Assembly (NCBI RefSeq): GCF_010500615.1
Contig: NZ_JAAGNX010000002.1
Span: 920,990 to 984,989 of the forward strand
Length of the DNA stretch: 64,000 nucleotides
Direction of reading: 5' to 3'
Source of the DNA: Oceanipulchritudo coccoides
Lineage (GTDB): Bacteria > Verrucomicrobiota > Verrucomicrobiia > Opitutales > Oceanipulchritudinaceae
The notes under the pieces are model-generated. The model saw only the letters and a list, made by a program, of their open reading frames with translations. It was not told the DNA's origin and made no database searches. The position numbers and the translations under genes were made by a program. The stretch's first letter is position 1; the number at the start of each line of letters is the position of its first letter. Of this stretch, positions 44,432-53,089 are shown piece by piece.

Positions 44432-46312
44432 ATGAGGCGTTTTTACGAAGTTGTATGCTTGTTTCTTCTTGTTTCAGTAGGGCTAAATTTGTTTGGTTCC
44501 AGTGATACCGATCAGGAAGATCTCATTGATGCCCTTTTTTCCAATCCCCAGTTCCTTTATGCCCAGCTCTCCCCAAATGGTCAATACCTGGCCTCTCTCT
44601 CACATTACCGGGGAAAACGAAGTGTCCTCGTACTGGATCTGAACACGAAGGAAATAAACGGTGTCACGGTAAGTAGAGGGGATGATGTCAGCAGTTTCCA
44701 GTGGATCGATGAAGATCACTTCATTTACCATGTAGCGAAGTGGGAGATTTATACCAAGGGTATTTATATCTACTCGGTGAGCAAACGGCGTGCGCAAAAG
44801 ATTCTGGATCCATATGAGTCTGGATTACTCTACCGGGGTGTTGTGGATCCGATGGTTCATCACAAAGACAAATTCGCTTTAAAAATCACAAAAGGCCATT
44901 ACACGAAACCTCCGGATCTGTATGTGATGAACCCCATTTCTCTGAGCCTCCGGAAAATGGCTGACAATCCGGGTGAGGTAAGTCGCTACATTGTCGATGA
45001 GGATGGCAACCCGCTTTTTGCCCTTGGTTGGGTGGATAGGAAGCCGTTTGTCCTACAATCTAATGAAGGCGAAGGCTGGCAGTTGACGGATTCATTCAAT
45101 GAAGAATTCAAACCTGTCGATATGCTTCCCGGCAACCGCTATCTTTTGACAGAGTTGACTAACGGGGAGGGTTTTAGGGGGGTGAATCTCCTCGACTTGA
45201 AAACGGGTGAATTTCCCAATGCCCCGCGTTTCATGCCCGGATACGATCTGTTAGGTGGGAGTTCTTCCCCGATTATTGACAACATGAATGGGTATGTCAT
45301 CGGCTTGCACTACCATCGGGAAAAACCGGGGAATTTCTGGTTTGACCAGAAACCACGTGAAATCGAGAGCCTGATTGCTTATGCCTTCCCGGATCACAAC
45401 CTTCAGTTTCTGGGTTACAATCCACAGTCACAATGTGTCTATTATACGATTTCCAGTGACACACTTCCCCCGGCAATTTTCCAAGTCGATCTACAAGCCG
45501 GGAAATTCGCCAGAGTGTATAACCAGTTTCCGGAGGCCACTGGTCTTGATTTCCGCCCAATGCAACCAGTCAGTTTCCGCAGTGGGCAAGATGGTCCGTT
45601 AATCCATGGTTACTTGACCTTGCCGGAGGGACCGGGTCCGCATCCCACCGTCATGCTGATTCACGGTGGTCCACATGTTCGTGACACCTGGGGCTTTAAT
45701 CCCGAGGTTCAATTTTTTGCGCTCAACGGCTATGCTGTCATGCAGGTCAACTACCGTGGCTCGGCTGGATACGGCAGTGATCATGCGCTTTCTTCTTTGG
45801 GCGAGGTAGCCGCCCTCTCGGTCGAGGATGTGATTCAAGGCGCTAAGTGGATGATTGAGGAAGGCGTTGCCGACCCGGAACGACTGGCCATAATGGGGGG
45901 AAGTTTCGGTGGTTTTATCAGTCTTGCTGCTGCGGCCCGTGAACCATCGCTTTGGAGTGCGGTCATTGGGTATGCTGGTGTGTACGACCTGAATGCATTG
46001 TACAAGCAGGACTCCCGACGGGATTTTAATTGGGTCGATGATTTTTTTGTGGATTATGATGAGGATCTTTATTCCAGCCTTTCCCCTGTTCACCTGGCGG
46101 CAGGCATGGAAGCGCCCGTATTGATTATTCATGGAAAAAACGATCAGCGAGTAAGAGTCTCGCAGGCAAAGAGCATGATTCGGGCCCTTAAAAAAGAGGA
46201 CAAGCAGGTGGATTCGCTTTTCATTGGCTGGGGGGTTCACGGATTGCCTGAGGAAAAATATCGTAAGAAGTTTTTCTTGAAGATAATCAGTTTTCTAGAC
46301 GAGCACATGTGA
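44432..46312 (+). CDS. S9-family peptidase (prolyl oligopeptidase/acylaminoacyl-peptidase type), exported
   Basis: A 626-residue serine peptidase with an N-terminal hydrophobic signal segment (MRRFYEVVCLFLLVSVGLNL). The first 380 residues form a beta-propeller-like region beginning DLIDALFSNPQFLYAQLSPN. The alpha/beta-hydrolase domain has the oxyanion strand VMLIHGGPHVRDTWGF, nucleophile GGSFGGFISLAAAA (Ser near residue 490), Asp in LIIHGKNDQRVRVSQAKSMI and His in WGVHGLPEEKY. Such enzymes cleave short peptides in the periplasm. The ATG at 44432 is preceded by a 104-base AT-rich gap shared with cysE. A 6-bp hairpin lies right after the stop (46314-46330), without a clear T-run. Confidence 0.93.
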   Translation: MRRFYEVVCLFLLVSVGLNLFGSSDTDQEDLIDALFSNPQFLYAQLSPNGQYLASLSHYRGKRSVLVLDLNTKEINGVTVSRGDDVSSFQWIDEDHFIYHVAKWEIYTKGIYIYSVSKRRAQKILDPYESGLLYRGVVDPMVHHKDKFALKITKGHYTKPPDLYVMNPISLSLRKMADNPGEVSRYIVDEDGNPLFALGWVDRKPFVLQSNEGEGWQLTDSFNEEFKPVDMLPGNRYLLTELTNGEGFRGVNLLDLKTGEFPNAPRFMPGYDLLGGSSSPIIDNMNGYVIGLHYHREKPGNFWFDQKPREIESLIAYAFPDHNLQFLGYNPQSQCVYYTISSDTLPPAIFQVDLQAGKFARVYNQFPEATGLDFRPMQPVSFRSGQDGPLIHGYLTLPEGPGPHPTVMLIHGGPHVRDTWGFNPEVQFFALNGYAVMQVNYRGSAGYGSDHALSSLGEVAALSVEDVIQGAKWMIEEGVADPERLAIMGGSFGGFISLAAAAREPSLWSAVIGYAGVYDLNALYKQDSRRDFNWVDDFFVDYDEDLYSSLSPVHLAAGMEAPVLIIHGKNDQRVRVSQAKSMIRALKKEDKQVDSLFIGWGVHGLPEEKYRKKFFLKIISFLDEHM

Positions 46313-46400
46313 GCCGGAATTGTTTTCCGGGATTTCTTCTGCGAAATCTTGCGGAACGTGCGAGCTGTGCAATCTTAGGAGCTAAATCTAAAAATATATT

Positions 46401-46991
46401 ATGAAATTTATCACATTTGTTATTGTTTCTCTCCTCTCGATTCCTCTCTTTGCCGCTGTTGAAACTGGCCAGGTTGCACCGGCCTTCACGTTGGAAGATA
46501 TTGAGGGTAATACCGTGTCACTGAGTGAGTTCGCTGGCAAAACAGTTGTCCTTGAGTGGGTCAATCCCGGTTGCCCGTTTGTCCGGAAGTTTTACGATAA
46601 CCAGGATATGCCTGCCTTCCAGAAGGCCGCTGCCGAAATGGGTGTTGTTTGGCTCTCCATCAACTCAACCAATCCCGGGCACAAGGATTACCTGACAAAT
46701 GCCGCCGCTGCAAGTTGGGCCTCCGAGCACGGCTTCGCTGCCACATGGTTGGTGGATTCTGATGGCAAGGTCGGCCAGGCCTACGGTGCCCGAACCACTC
46801 CGCACATGTTTATCATCGATGCTGAGGGCAAAATTGCCTATCAGGGTGCCATTGACAGTGTTCGCGACGCGAAACCCTCCAGTATTGCCGGGGCGACCAA
46901 TTATGTCATGGATGCGCTCAAGGCGCTTGACGCAGGGGAGCCTGTCTCCGACGCTCAGACGCGTCCTTACGGTTGCTCGGTTAAGTATTAA
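46401..46991 (+). CDS. Exported thioredoxin-fold redoxin (AhpC/TSA-like)
   Basis: A 196-residue exported protein with a signal peptide (residues 1-18, ending PLFAA). The fold is redoxin-like: GQVAPAFTLEDIEGNTVSLS, then WVNPGCPFVRKFYDNQDM with a single Cys at position 58 where thioredoxins have CxxC, and RTTPHMFIIDAEGKIAYQGA. The second Cys is at position 192 in the C-terminal ending PYGCSVKY, a tail that also marks related planctomycete/verrucomicrobial redoxins to my knowledge. This suggests a peroxiredoxin-like peroxidatic/resolving pair rather than a thiol-disulfide exchanger. It is followed 25 bases later by the ABC transporter genes, without evident functional link. Confidence 0.9.
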   Translation: MKFITFVIVSLLSIPLFAAVETGQVAPAFTLEDIEGNTVSLSEFAGKTVVLEWVNPGCPFVRKFYDNQDMPAFQKAAAEMGVVWLSINSTNPGHKDYLTNAAAASWASEHGFAATWLVDSDGKVGQAYGARTTPHMFIIDAEGKIAYQGAIDSVRDAKPSSIAGATNYVMDALKALDAGEPVSDAQTRPYGCSVKY

Positions 46992-47016
46992 CCAATTCCG
47001 TTCGGTTGGAATTGGA

Positions 47017-47949
47017 ATGGTTAAGCTGGAAAATGTAACGAAGCGCTTTCGCGAGCATCTCGCGGTCGACTCATTTGATCTGGAGGTTCCGGAAGGGGCT
47101 TTGTTCGGCTTTATTGGACCCAACGGTTCGGGTAAGACGACAACTTTGCGGATGATCCTCCGCATTATTGAGCAGGATTCCGGATCAATTAGCGTGATGG
47201 GTGAGCCCCATCATTCATCGGCGAACGACGCCATCGGGTACCTTCCCGAGGAGCGTGGATTGTATCGCAAGATGACGGTTTTGCGCCAGCTGATGTATTT
47301 CGGCAATCTCAAGGGATTGACAAACCGGGCGGCCAAGGCGGCCGCGCTGGAGTGGTTGGAGCGTCTTAACCTTCTTGAGTGGAAGGATAAAAAACTGGAA
47401 ACCCTTTCCAAGGGAATGAGCCAGAAAATCCAGTTTATCGCGACTGTTTTGGGCAAGCCGCGTCTGCTCATACTGGACGAACCCTTTTCCGGCCTGGATC
47501 CGGTGAATCTGGAAGTCCTCCGCGATGCGCTTCTCGAGATGCGGAAGTCCGGGACGACAGTTATCTTCTCGACCCATGACATGCACATTGCGGAACAGCT
47601 CTGTGATCACATTTGCATGATCTACAAGGGACAGAAGGTTTTGGACGGTTCCTTGGAGTCTATTCAATCCAAGTATGGCCAGGACACTTTACGGCTCCAC
47701 TTCAGGAGCGGCACCGGGCTTGAGGAAGGTCAGATTCCCGGCGCAAGCGGAGTTCGTTACACCGGGCGCTTCTGGGAAATGCGCTATGCCGGTGATCCGC
47801 ACGACGCCCTTCAGGCCGCCATGCAGGTTGGCAGGGTAGACCACTTTGAGGTCGTCCATCCATCCTTGCATGATATCTTTGTGCGGATAGCCCAGCCTGC
47901 TGATTTGCCGGAAGAAGCTACAATAAAGCAGGAGGTATCCGATGCGTAA
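47017..47949 (+). CDS. ABC-2-type transporter ATP-binding protein (NatA-like)
   Basis: A 310-residue ATPase starting at MVKLENVTKRFREHLAV (ATG 47017); the frame extends far upstream only through overlap with the redoxin gene. Walker A GPNGSGKTTTLRMIL, Q-loop region YLPEERGLYRKMTVLRQL, signature LSKGMSQKIQFIATVLG (L-S-K-G in place of L-S-G-G, usual in this subfamily), Walker B LLILDEPFSGLDPVN and H-loop FSTHDMHIAEQLC. The C-terminal 80 residues are a divergent regulatory tail. It resembles NatA of the sodium exporter NatAB. The permease gene overlaps by eight bases. Confidence 0.94.
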   Translation: MVKLENVTKRFREHLAVDSFDLEVPEGALFGFIGPNGSGKTTTLRMILRIIEQDSGSISVMGEPHHSSANDAIGYLPEERGLYRKMTVLRQLMYFGNLKGLTNRAAKAAALEWLERLNLLEWKDKKLETLSKGMSQKIQFIATVLGKPRLLILDEPFSGLDPVNLEVLRDALLEMRKSGTTVIFSTHDMHIAEQLCDHICMIYKGQKVLDGSLESIQSKYGQDTLRLHFRSGTGLEEGQIPGASGVRYTGRFWEMRYAGDPHDALQAAMQVGRVDHFEVVHPSLHDIFVRIAQPADLPEEATIKQEVSDA

Positions 47950-49255
47950 GATTCTTGCTGTAGCGAAAACTGAATACAAGCAGGTTGTCCTCACCAAATC
48001 CTTTCTGGTCAGTCTCCTGTTCCCGCTCATCATTTATGGAGGGGTCTTTGTCCTCAGCGCACTGGTCGGTGACAAGACCGATCTTCGTGACCGGGTCCTT
48101 GTTGTGGCAGACCGTACAGAGGCGATCACGGAGGGTCTCATTACTGCGAATGAGGAACGCAATCTTAGCGATGCCGTTTTGCAGGATGGCAAGCAGGTGG
48201 GCCCGCGTTTTGTCATTCAGGTTTATGAAGGTGAGCTCTTGAGCGATACGCGCCAGCTACTCGTGGAGCTGAGCGACCAAGTCCGGGACGGGGATATATT
48301 CGCCTTTGCCCTGATCGGGAGTGACTACCTGGCCGTTGAAGGGGGAGACGATGATCTGCTCCAGTATTATTCAGACAGCCCGACTTTCAGTCGCCTCCCC
48401 AACTGGCTTTCCCGCACGACCCGGGAAATCGTCGAGGAAAGCCGTTTCCTTGAGGCTGGCTATGATGCGCGTGAGATCAACTTGCTGACCAGCCACAATG
48501 GGATTGAGCGCTTCAGCCTCGCGGAAGTCGACGAGGAGGGGAACATTACCGAACCCAAGGAAGAAAATCCTCTTGCTGCGTTCCTCATTCCCTTCGGGCT
48601 TGTGATGCTCATCTTTATCTCGATTCAGATGACTACCCCGATTCTCTTGAATTCGGTCATTGAGGAAAAGATGCAGCGCATCGCCGAAGTCCTCCTGTCG
48701 AGCTTATCTCCCTTTCAATTGCTTGCTGGCAAACTCATCGCCGGCGTGTCCGTGGGGCTGACTTTCAGCGCTGTTTATGTCCTCAGCCTCTCCTTGTCCC
48801 TGCGCTATTTTGAGCGGATGGAATGGGTTCCCCAAGGCACCTATTTCTGGTTCTTCCTGTTCCTGCTGACCGGGATGCTGGCTTTCGGGTCACTCTTTGC
48901 CGGTGTCAGCTCAGCGTGTCAGGATTTGAAGGATTCCCAGAATTTTGCCGGACCGATTATCCTGCTCATGGTCATTCCCATGATGCTTTCACTGGTGACG
49001 ATCGAGAGCCCTGACGGACCCTTTGCCGTTTCCCTCAGCTTGATTCCGCCTTTTTCCATCATGGCCATGATGACCCGGATTGCCGTGCCGCCGGGTCCAC
49101 CGGAATGGCAGATTTTTCTCTCTCTCGGACTGAATTTGGCCTTTGCCTTCCTTGTCGTCTGGGCCTCCAGCCGGATGTTCCGCATCGGGATCCTGTCCCA
49201 GGGCAAGACGCCTACGTGGAAGGAACTGGTCCGCTGGATTTTCCAGCGTAATTGA
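47942..49255 (+). CDS. ABC-2-type transporter permease (NatB-like)
   Basis: A 437-residue membrane protein paired with the preceding ATPase. An N-terminal membrane segment (SFLVSLLFPLIIYGGVFVLS) is followed by a large extracytoplasmic domain of about 180 residues, then six or so C-terminal membrane helices beginning with AAFLIPFGLVMLIFISIQMT. The inner segment ILLNSVIEEKMQRIAEVLLS is the ABC-2/NatB signature (EEK-x-x-R-x-x-E-x-LLSS). Export of Na+, a drug or another substrate is possible; the family does not settle it. Convergent with vapC. Confidence 0.92.
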   Translation: MRKILAVAKTEYKQVVLTKSFLVSLLFPLIIYGGVFVLSALVGDKTDLRDRVLVVADRTEAITEGLITANEERNLSDAVLQDGKQVGPRFVIQVYEGELLSDTRQLLVELSDQVRDGDIFAFALIGSDYLAVEGGDDDLLQYYSDSPTFSRLPNWLSRTTREIVEESRFLEAGYDAREINLLTSHNGIERFSLAEVDEEGNITEPKEENPLAAFLIPFGLVMLIFISIQMTTPILLNSVIEEKMQRIAEVLLSSLSPFQLLAGKLIAGVSVGLTFSAVYVLSLSLSLRYFERMEWVPQGTYFWFFLFLLTGMLAFGSLFAGVSSACQDLKDSQNFAGPIILLMVIPMMLSLVTIESPDGPFAVSLSLIPPFSIMAMMTRIAVPPGPPEWQIFLSLGLNLAFAFLVVWASSRMFRIGILSQGKTPTWKELVRWIFQRN

Positions 49256-49276
49256 GGACAAGTCCCTTCGCGGGAA

Positions 49277-49708
49277 TTACTTGCCCAGAGGATTCTGCCA
49301 CTTGACTTTCGGAAAGCGTCCGAAGTCTGAATCGACGCTGAACACTGTTCCCCCGAGACGGATTGCTGCGGCTGCAATCTGAGCATCGCTAACCAGATTG
49401 CCGCCAGTTCCCGCCACTTGTAGCAGATTTTCGGCGACAGGCAGGTCTTCCAAGGTGGCATCCACCCAGTTGACTACTGAGAATTCCAGCCAGTTCTGAA
49501 TATAGGCAAAGGCTTCCCCAACCATGAGAGGGTGTGTGAAAACCCGGCGATTCGTGGATAACCGAACAAATGAGAAGGCAACCCCTGAGTAGAGGCCGAT
49601 CGGAGCGCCGCTATGCAGCAATTCCTCCCACCATCGGTAAGCTGCTGCGTGGTCGGGACTGTCCACGTTGACCGTATACAGCAGAAGGTTGACGTCCGGG
49701 ATTATCAT
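49277..49708 (-). CDS. vapC: VapC-type PIN-domain toxin
   Basis: A 143-residue PIN-domain protein. Acidic metal ligands: Asp in MIIPDVNLLLYTVN, Glu in VGEAFAYIQNW or nearby, and two late Asp in LVSDAQIAAAAIRLGGTVFS followed by VDSDFGRFP. PIN toxins are Mg-dependent RNases that cut tRNA or rRNA. The start overlaps the antitoxin stop by four bases (ATGA), the normal VapBC order. Confidence 0.9.
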   Translation of the reverse strand: MIIPDVNLLLYTVNVDSPDHAAAYRWWEELLHSGAPIGLYSGVAFSFVRLSTNRRVFTHPLMVGEAFAYIQNWLEFSVVNWVDATLEDLPVAENLLQVAGTGGNLVSDAQIAAAAIRLGGTVFSVDSDFGRFPKVKWQNPLGK

Positions 49709-49980
49709 GATTTCCCGCGATTGTACGCTTTTGGGTCTTCCGCTGCCAGATGTGCCTCCAATTCAAGTTCGTCAGCCAGCTCGCTCAAACGCCTGTGATC
49801 GATTCCAGGAGCCAGTCCCATTGAACGCGGCTTGAGGAGAGTGGGCTCAGGGCCGGTTACCGGTTTCAGAGAGGCTCGCAAGGCGTCGTTTACAACACGC
49901 TTGAAACTGGCCTTCCGTTTATGGCAGGCCTCACGAATGTACTGTTCGACATCCGGATCCAATGTCAGTGTTGTGCGCAT
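49705..49980 (-). CDS. vapB: VapB-type antitoxin, ribbon-helix-helix
   Basis: A 91-residue protein with an N-terminal ribbon-helix-helix unit (MRTTLTLDPDVEQYIREACH) that should bind the operon promoter, then KRKASFKRVVNDALRASLKP. The C-terminal half, with the acidic helix SELADELELEAHLAAED, is the likely toxin-binding arm. Directly overlaps vapC. The pair is flanked by unrelated housekeeping genes, as expected for a mobile TA module. Confidence 0.85.
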   Translation of the reverse strand: MRTTLTLDPDVEQYIREACHKRKASFKRVVNDALRASLKPVTGPEPTLLKPRSMGLAPGIDHRRLSELADELELEAHLAAEDPKAYNRGKS

Positions 49981-50051
49981 TATGGCATCAAAACATCAGA
50001 ATAAATTGCTGTCAAGCTGTCTGATCACCCTGCAGGGTGTAATAGGAAACT

Positions 50052-50648
50052 TCACACTGACCGAGGAGTGAATTCCTCTTGTGCAATCAGCCACCAGACG
50101 GGACCCGGGCGCTCTTTGCTGCCGGTTTCCACAAATTGCCGGCAGGTCCAGGGCTGTGGCAAGGTCGCGACAAAATGCTCAACTGCCTCGGTCTCTTCCA
50201 TGGCCCCGGCATGTCCACGATAGGCCATGATCGAGAGGGCTCCTGAGGGCTTCAATAATTTCAGGGATTCCTTGATGGCCCGCAGGGTTGTTAAGGGTCG
50301 CGTGGTCACAGAGTGATCCCCACTGGGGAGATATCCCAAATTGAAGCAAATCAGATCAATCCGCGAATGGCTACTGCATGGCAAGTGTCCCGAAAGTTCC
50401 GCGTGATCCGCCTTAATGAGCGTAACCCGGCTCAGCAAGCCCGCCTTGTCCAGCCTGCCAGCTGTCGACTTGATGGCGGCGTCCTGAATATCATAGGCAA
50501 AGACCCGCCCCGTTTCAGAGACCGCCCGGGCAAGGAATTCCGTATCCAGCCCGTTGCCAGCCGTAGCGTCGATAGCCCATGCGCCCGGACGCAGGTAGGA
50601 GAGCCATGCCTGTTGGGCAATTTCAGTGAGAGGAGTCATGGGCGGCAT
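50052..50648 (-). CDS. YtqB-like SAM-dependent rRNA methylase
   Basis: A 198-residue Rossmann-fold methyltransferase. SAM-binding motif AIDATAGNGLDTEFLARAV with the T-x-GNG-x-D-T pattern, acidic YDIQDAAIKS, and the catalytic-region motif ICFNLGYLPSGDHSVTTRPL (F-N-L-G-Y-L-P-x-G-D) are typical of the YtqB/putative rRNA methylase family. The product and exact RNA target are unknown. Start may be MPPMTPL or the second Met three codons later. Fourteen bases separate it from the lipoprotein gene upstream. Confidence 0.9.
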   Translation of the reverse strand: MPPMTPLTEIAQQAWLSYLRPGAWAIDATAGNGLDTEFLARAVSETGRVFAYDIQDAAIKSTAGRLDKAGLLSRVTLIKADHAELSGHLPCSSHSRIDLICFNLGYLPSGDHSVTTRPLTTLRAIKESLKLLKPSGALSIMAYRGHAGAMEETEAVEHFVATLPQPWTCRQFVETGSKERPGPVWWLIAQEEFTPRSV

Positions 50649-50662
50649 TCGCGGCCGTCCCT

Positions 50663-50977
50663 TTAATCAATCGGGGTGAACTCCCAGCGCTGGTTTTTTT
50701 CGCTCCACTTTTGGGATGTGCCCTCGGGCACATACTCAATCTTCTGGGTTTTCGTGTTGAACGCCCTTGTCGGCTCCTTATCCAGCTCAAATTGTTCATC
50801 GGCGCGGGCTTGCTTGTTGGCCTCAGTGACGGCGCCAAGATATTCATCGGCCTGAAGCTCACCGCGCAGGAGGGCTCCCGTGGGAGAACTGCGGCGTGGA
50901 GTTTCCTCCTCGGGATTTGGAGAGGCGCAACCAATTAGAAAGAGTGGGAGAATCAGGAGAATTAAAACAGCTTTCAT
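50663..50977 (-). CDS. Small lipoprotein of unknown function
   Basis: A 104-residue protein with a lipoprotein signal: MKAVLILLILPLFLIGC has a good lipobox (L-I-G-C, Cys at residue 17). The mature part is hydrophilic and charged, with NTKTQKIEYVPEGTSQKWSE and WEFTPID at the end, where the pattern K-W-x-x-x-x-x-R-W-E-F resembles short verrucomicrobial repeat proteins, but I cannot name a family. It precedes the rRNA methylase on the same strand and is divergent from aspS. Confidence 0.75.
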   Translation of the reverse strand: MKAVLILLILPLFLIGCASPNPEEETPRRSSPTGALLRGELQADEYLGAVTEANKQARADEQFELDKEPTRAFNTKTQKIEYVPEGTSQKWSEKNQRWEFTPID

Positions 50978-51108
50978 TGACTTAATACCTTAGGCTTTCC
51001 CGGGTTGAGGACAACTGCAAAAGGCTTTTGTGTCGGCCGTTGGATAAATTCTTGCCCCCTTGTGCAATTTACTCATCTTCGGGCGTTTCATTTGAACAGC
51101 GAAGGATC

Positions 51109-52899
51109 ATGAAACGCACACATACTTGTAATGCCCTGAGGAAGAACGATGTCGGTAAATCCGTCACCCTGATCGGTTGGGTCGACACATTGCGCGACCA
51201 CGGCGGAATCCAGTTTGTCGACCTGCGCGACCGGACCGGGCTGACCCAGGTTGTCTTTGATCCGCAACATGCCGCCTTGAAGGAAGACTTGCACCACCTC
51301 CGTCACGAATCAGTGATTGAGATCAGTGGAACCGTTTCCGCCCGCGGGGAGGCCGAGACCAATTCCAAATTGCCAACCGGTGAAATCGAGGTCAGCGCGG
51401 AGTCGCTGATCATTCACAATACCTCCGAGACCCCGCCATTCCCTCTCGATGACGAGAAGACCGACAAGGTCAACGAGGACCTGCGCCTGCATTACCGCTA
51501 CCTCGACCTGCGCCGGCCAAGTATGTACAACAATTTGTTTGTGCGCAGCAAGGCCTCCAAGGCGACCCGCGATTTTCTTGACGAACAGGAATTCCTTGAG
51601 ATCGAGACCCCCTGCCTTTTCAAGAGCACCCCCGAAGGCGCGCGCGAGTTTCTTGTCCCCAGCCGTCTCAATCCAGGCAAGTTCTACGCGCTTGCGCAGA
51701 GCCCGCAGCAGTACAAGCAAATGCTCATGGTGGCAGGTGTGGAGCGCTATTACCAGCTTGCCCGCTGTTTCCGCGACGAGGACCTGCGGGCCGACCGCCA
51801 GCCTGAATTTACCCAGATCGACCTCGAGATGTCCTTTATCGACCGTGAGGACATGTATGAATTGATCGAAGGCCTCCTCAAGCGGATTTGGAAGGATTGC
51901 CTGAATGTCGATATCCCGACCCCGTTTCCCCGGATGTCCTTTGAGGACGCCATGAACCAGTACGGTGTCGATAAGCCCGATACGCGCTTTGATCTGAAAA
52001 TTGAGGATTTCTCAGACTGTTTCAAGAAGAGCGGTTTCAAGGTCTTCCAAGGCACGATTGCCTCGGGCGGGGTTGTGAAGGCCTTCAATGCGAAAGGCCT
52101 CTCGGACGCCACCCAGGGTGAAATGCGAGAGCTCGAAAACACGGCTAAGAGCCTTGGGGCAAAGGGGTTGGCCTTCATCCGGATCACCGAGGAGGGGGAA
52201 TGGAAATCACCGATTTTGAAGTTTTTCAGCGAAGAGGAAAAAGCCGAGCTCCAGGAGCGCCTGAATATTGAAAACGGCGACTTGGTCTTTTTTGGCGCTG
52301 CCGAATGGGACCGCACCTGTGCCATTCTTGGCCGCATTCGTCTGGAAGCAGCCCAGCTGCTCAAGAAGCGCGGACGCCTTTCCATCCCGGACGACCAATA
52401 CAATTTCCTCTGGGTGATCGAGTTCCCGCTCATGCTCTTTGATGAGGAGGAAGGCCGCTACATGGCGACGCACCATCCGTTCACCTCCCCGGTTCCGGAG
52501 GATATCGAGCTTCTCGATTCCGATCCGAAGGCGGTTCGCGGACAGCACTACGATTGCGTCCTCAACGGGATGGAAATCGGCGGCGGATCCATTCGTATCC
52601 ATCAGCCAGCCCTCCAGAAGAAGGTCTTTGAGGATATTTTGAAGATCCCGGTGGATATTGTAGAGGAGCGCTTTGGCTACATGCTCAAGTCCTTCAAGTA
52701 TGGCGCCCCGCCGCACGGAGGCATTGCCCTTGGCTTGGACCGGATTGTCAGTATCTTGACCAATCGGCCCTATATCCGCGATGTCATTGCTTTCCCGAAG
52801 ACCCAGCGCGGCCAGGATCTCATGAATGATGCTCCCAGCACCGCCACTCCGGCCCAGTTGCGAGCCCTTCATATTGAGGTCAACGATCTCGAGGACTAG
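51109..52899 (+). CDS. aspS: Aspartyl-tRNA synthetase
   Basis: A 596-residue bacterial-type class II enzyme, starting at MKRTHTCNALRKNDVG (ATG 51109 with GAAGGA upstream). OB-fold anticodon domain to about residue 110 (LIGWVDTLRDHGGIQFVDLR), then the catalytic core: FLEIETPCLFKSTPEGAREF, FRDEDLRADRQPEFTQIDLE (motif 2), the bacterial GAD insertion from about 280, and GIALGLDRIV (motif 3). Residue 31 is His (RDHGG), as in non-discriminating AspRSs that also charge tRNA-Asn; discriminating enzymes such as that of E. coli have Leu here. If so the organism also needs GatCAB. A hairpin with T-run follows the stop. Confidence 0.97.
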   Translation: MKRTHTCNALRKNDVGKSVTLIGWVDTLRDHGGIQFVDLRDRTGLTQVVFDPQHAALKEDLHHLRHESVIEISGTVSARGEAETNSKLPTGEIEVSAESLIIHNTSETPPFPLDDEKTDKVNEDLRLHYRYLDLRRPSMYNNLFVRSKASKATRDFLDEQEFLEIETPCLFKSTPEGAREFLVPSRLNPGKFYALAQSPQQYKQMLMVAGVERYYQLARCFRDEDLRADRQPEFTQIDLEMSFIDREDMYELIEGLLKRIWKDCLNVDIPTPFPRMSFEDAMNQYGVDKPDTRFDLKIEDFSDCFKKSGFKVFQGTIASGGVVKAFNAKGLSDATQGEMRELENTAKSLGAKGLAFIRITEEGEWKSPILKFFSEEEKAELQERLNIENGDLVFFGAAEWDRTCAILGRIRLEAAQLLKKRGRLSIPDDQYNFLWVIEFPLMLFDEEEGRYMATHHPFTSPVPEDIELLDSDPKAVRGQHYDCVLNGMEIGGGSIRIHQPALQKKVFEDILKIPVDIVEERFGYMLKSFKYGAPPHGGIALGLDRIVSILTNRPYIRDVIAFPKTQRGQDLMNDAPSTATPAQLRALHIEVNDLED

Positions 52900-52926
52900 A
52901 CTGAGACCTGCCTGATTCCAATTTAG

Positions 52927-52979
52927 CCGGCTCCCTGCCGTCCCATTCAAGGGATTCTTCGCGGGAGGCGGTTTTTTTT
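52927..52979 (+). terminator. Rho-independent terminator after aspS
   Basis: Imperfect stem of CCGGCTCCCTGC with GCGGGAGGCGG around an inner TCCC/GGGA pair, followed by eight T (52972-52979). It separates aspS from amt. Confidence 0.75.
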
Positions 52980-53005
52980 ATCCTGATTTGGAGCTTCGCC
53001 TGAAG

Positions 53006-53023
53006 TTGGCATGCCCGTTGCTT
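53006..53023 (+). promoter_or_regulatory. Sigma-54 promoter of amt-glnK
   Basis: TTGGCATG (53006-53013), four bases, then TTGCTT (53018-53023): both boxes match the sigma-54 consensus, with GG and GC ten bases apart as required; the only departure is T for C at the end of TGGCAC. It lies about 70 bases before the amt ATG and just after the aspS terminator. No clear NtrC-binding site was seen in the short upstream region. Confidence 0.88.
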
Positions 53024-53089
53024 AATTTCGGGTGTTCTTTTTTCGAACAACCAAAGTATCTCCAAATAAAACGAAACAAGGTAAAGGAA

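Noticed and set aside
46699-47016. In-frame upstream extension of the ABC ATPase
   Set aside because: Overlaps the redoxin gene; ATPase homology starts at 47017.
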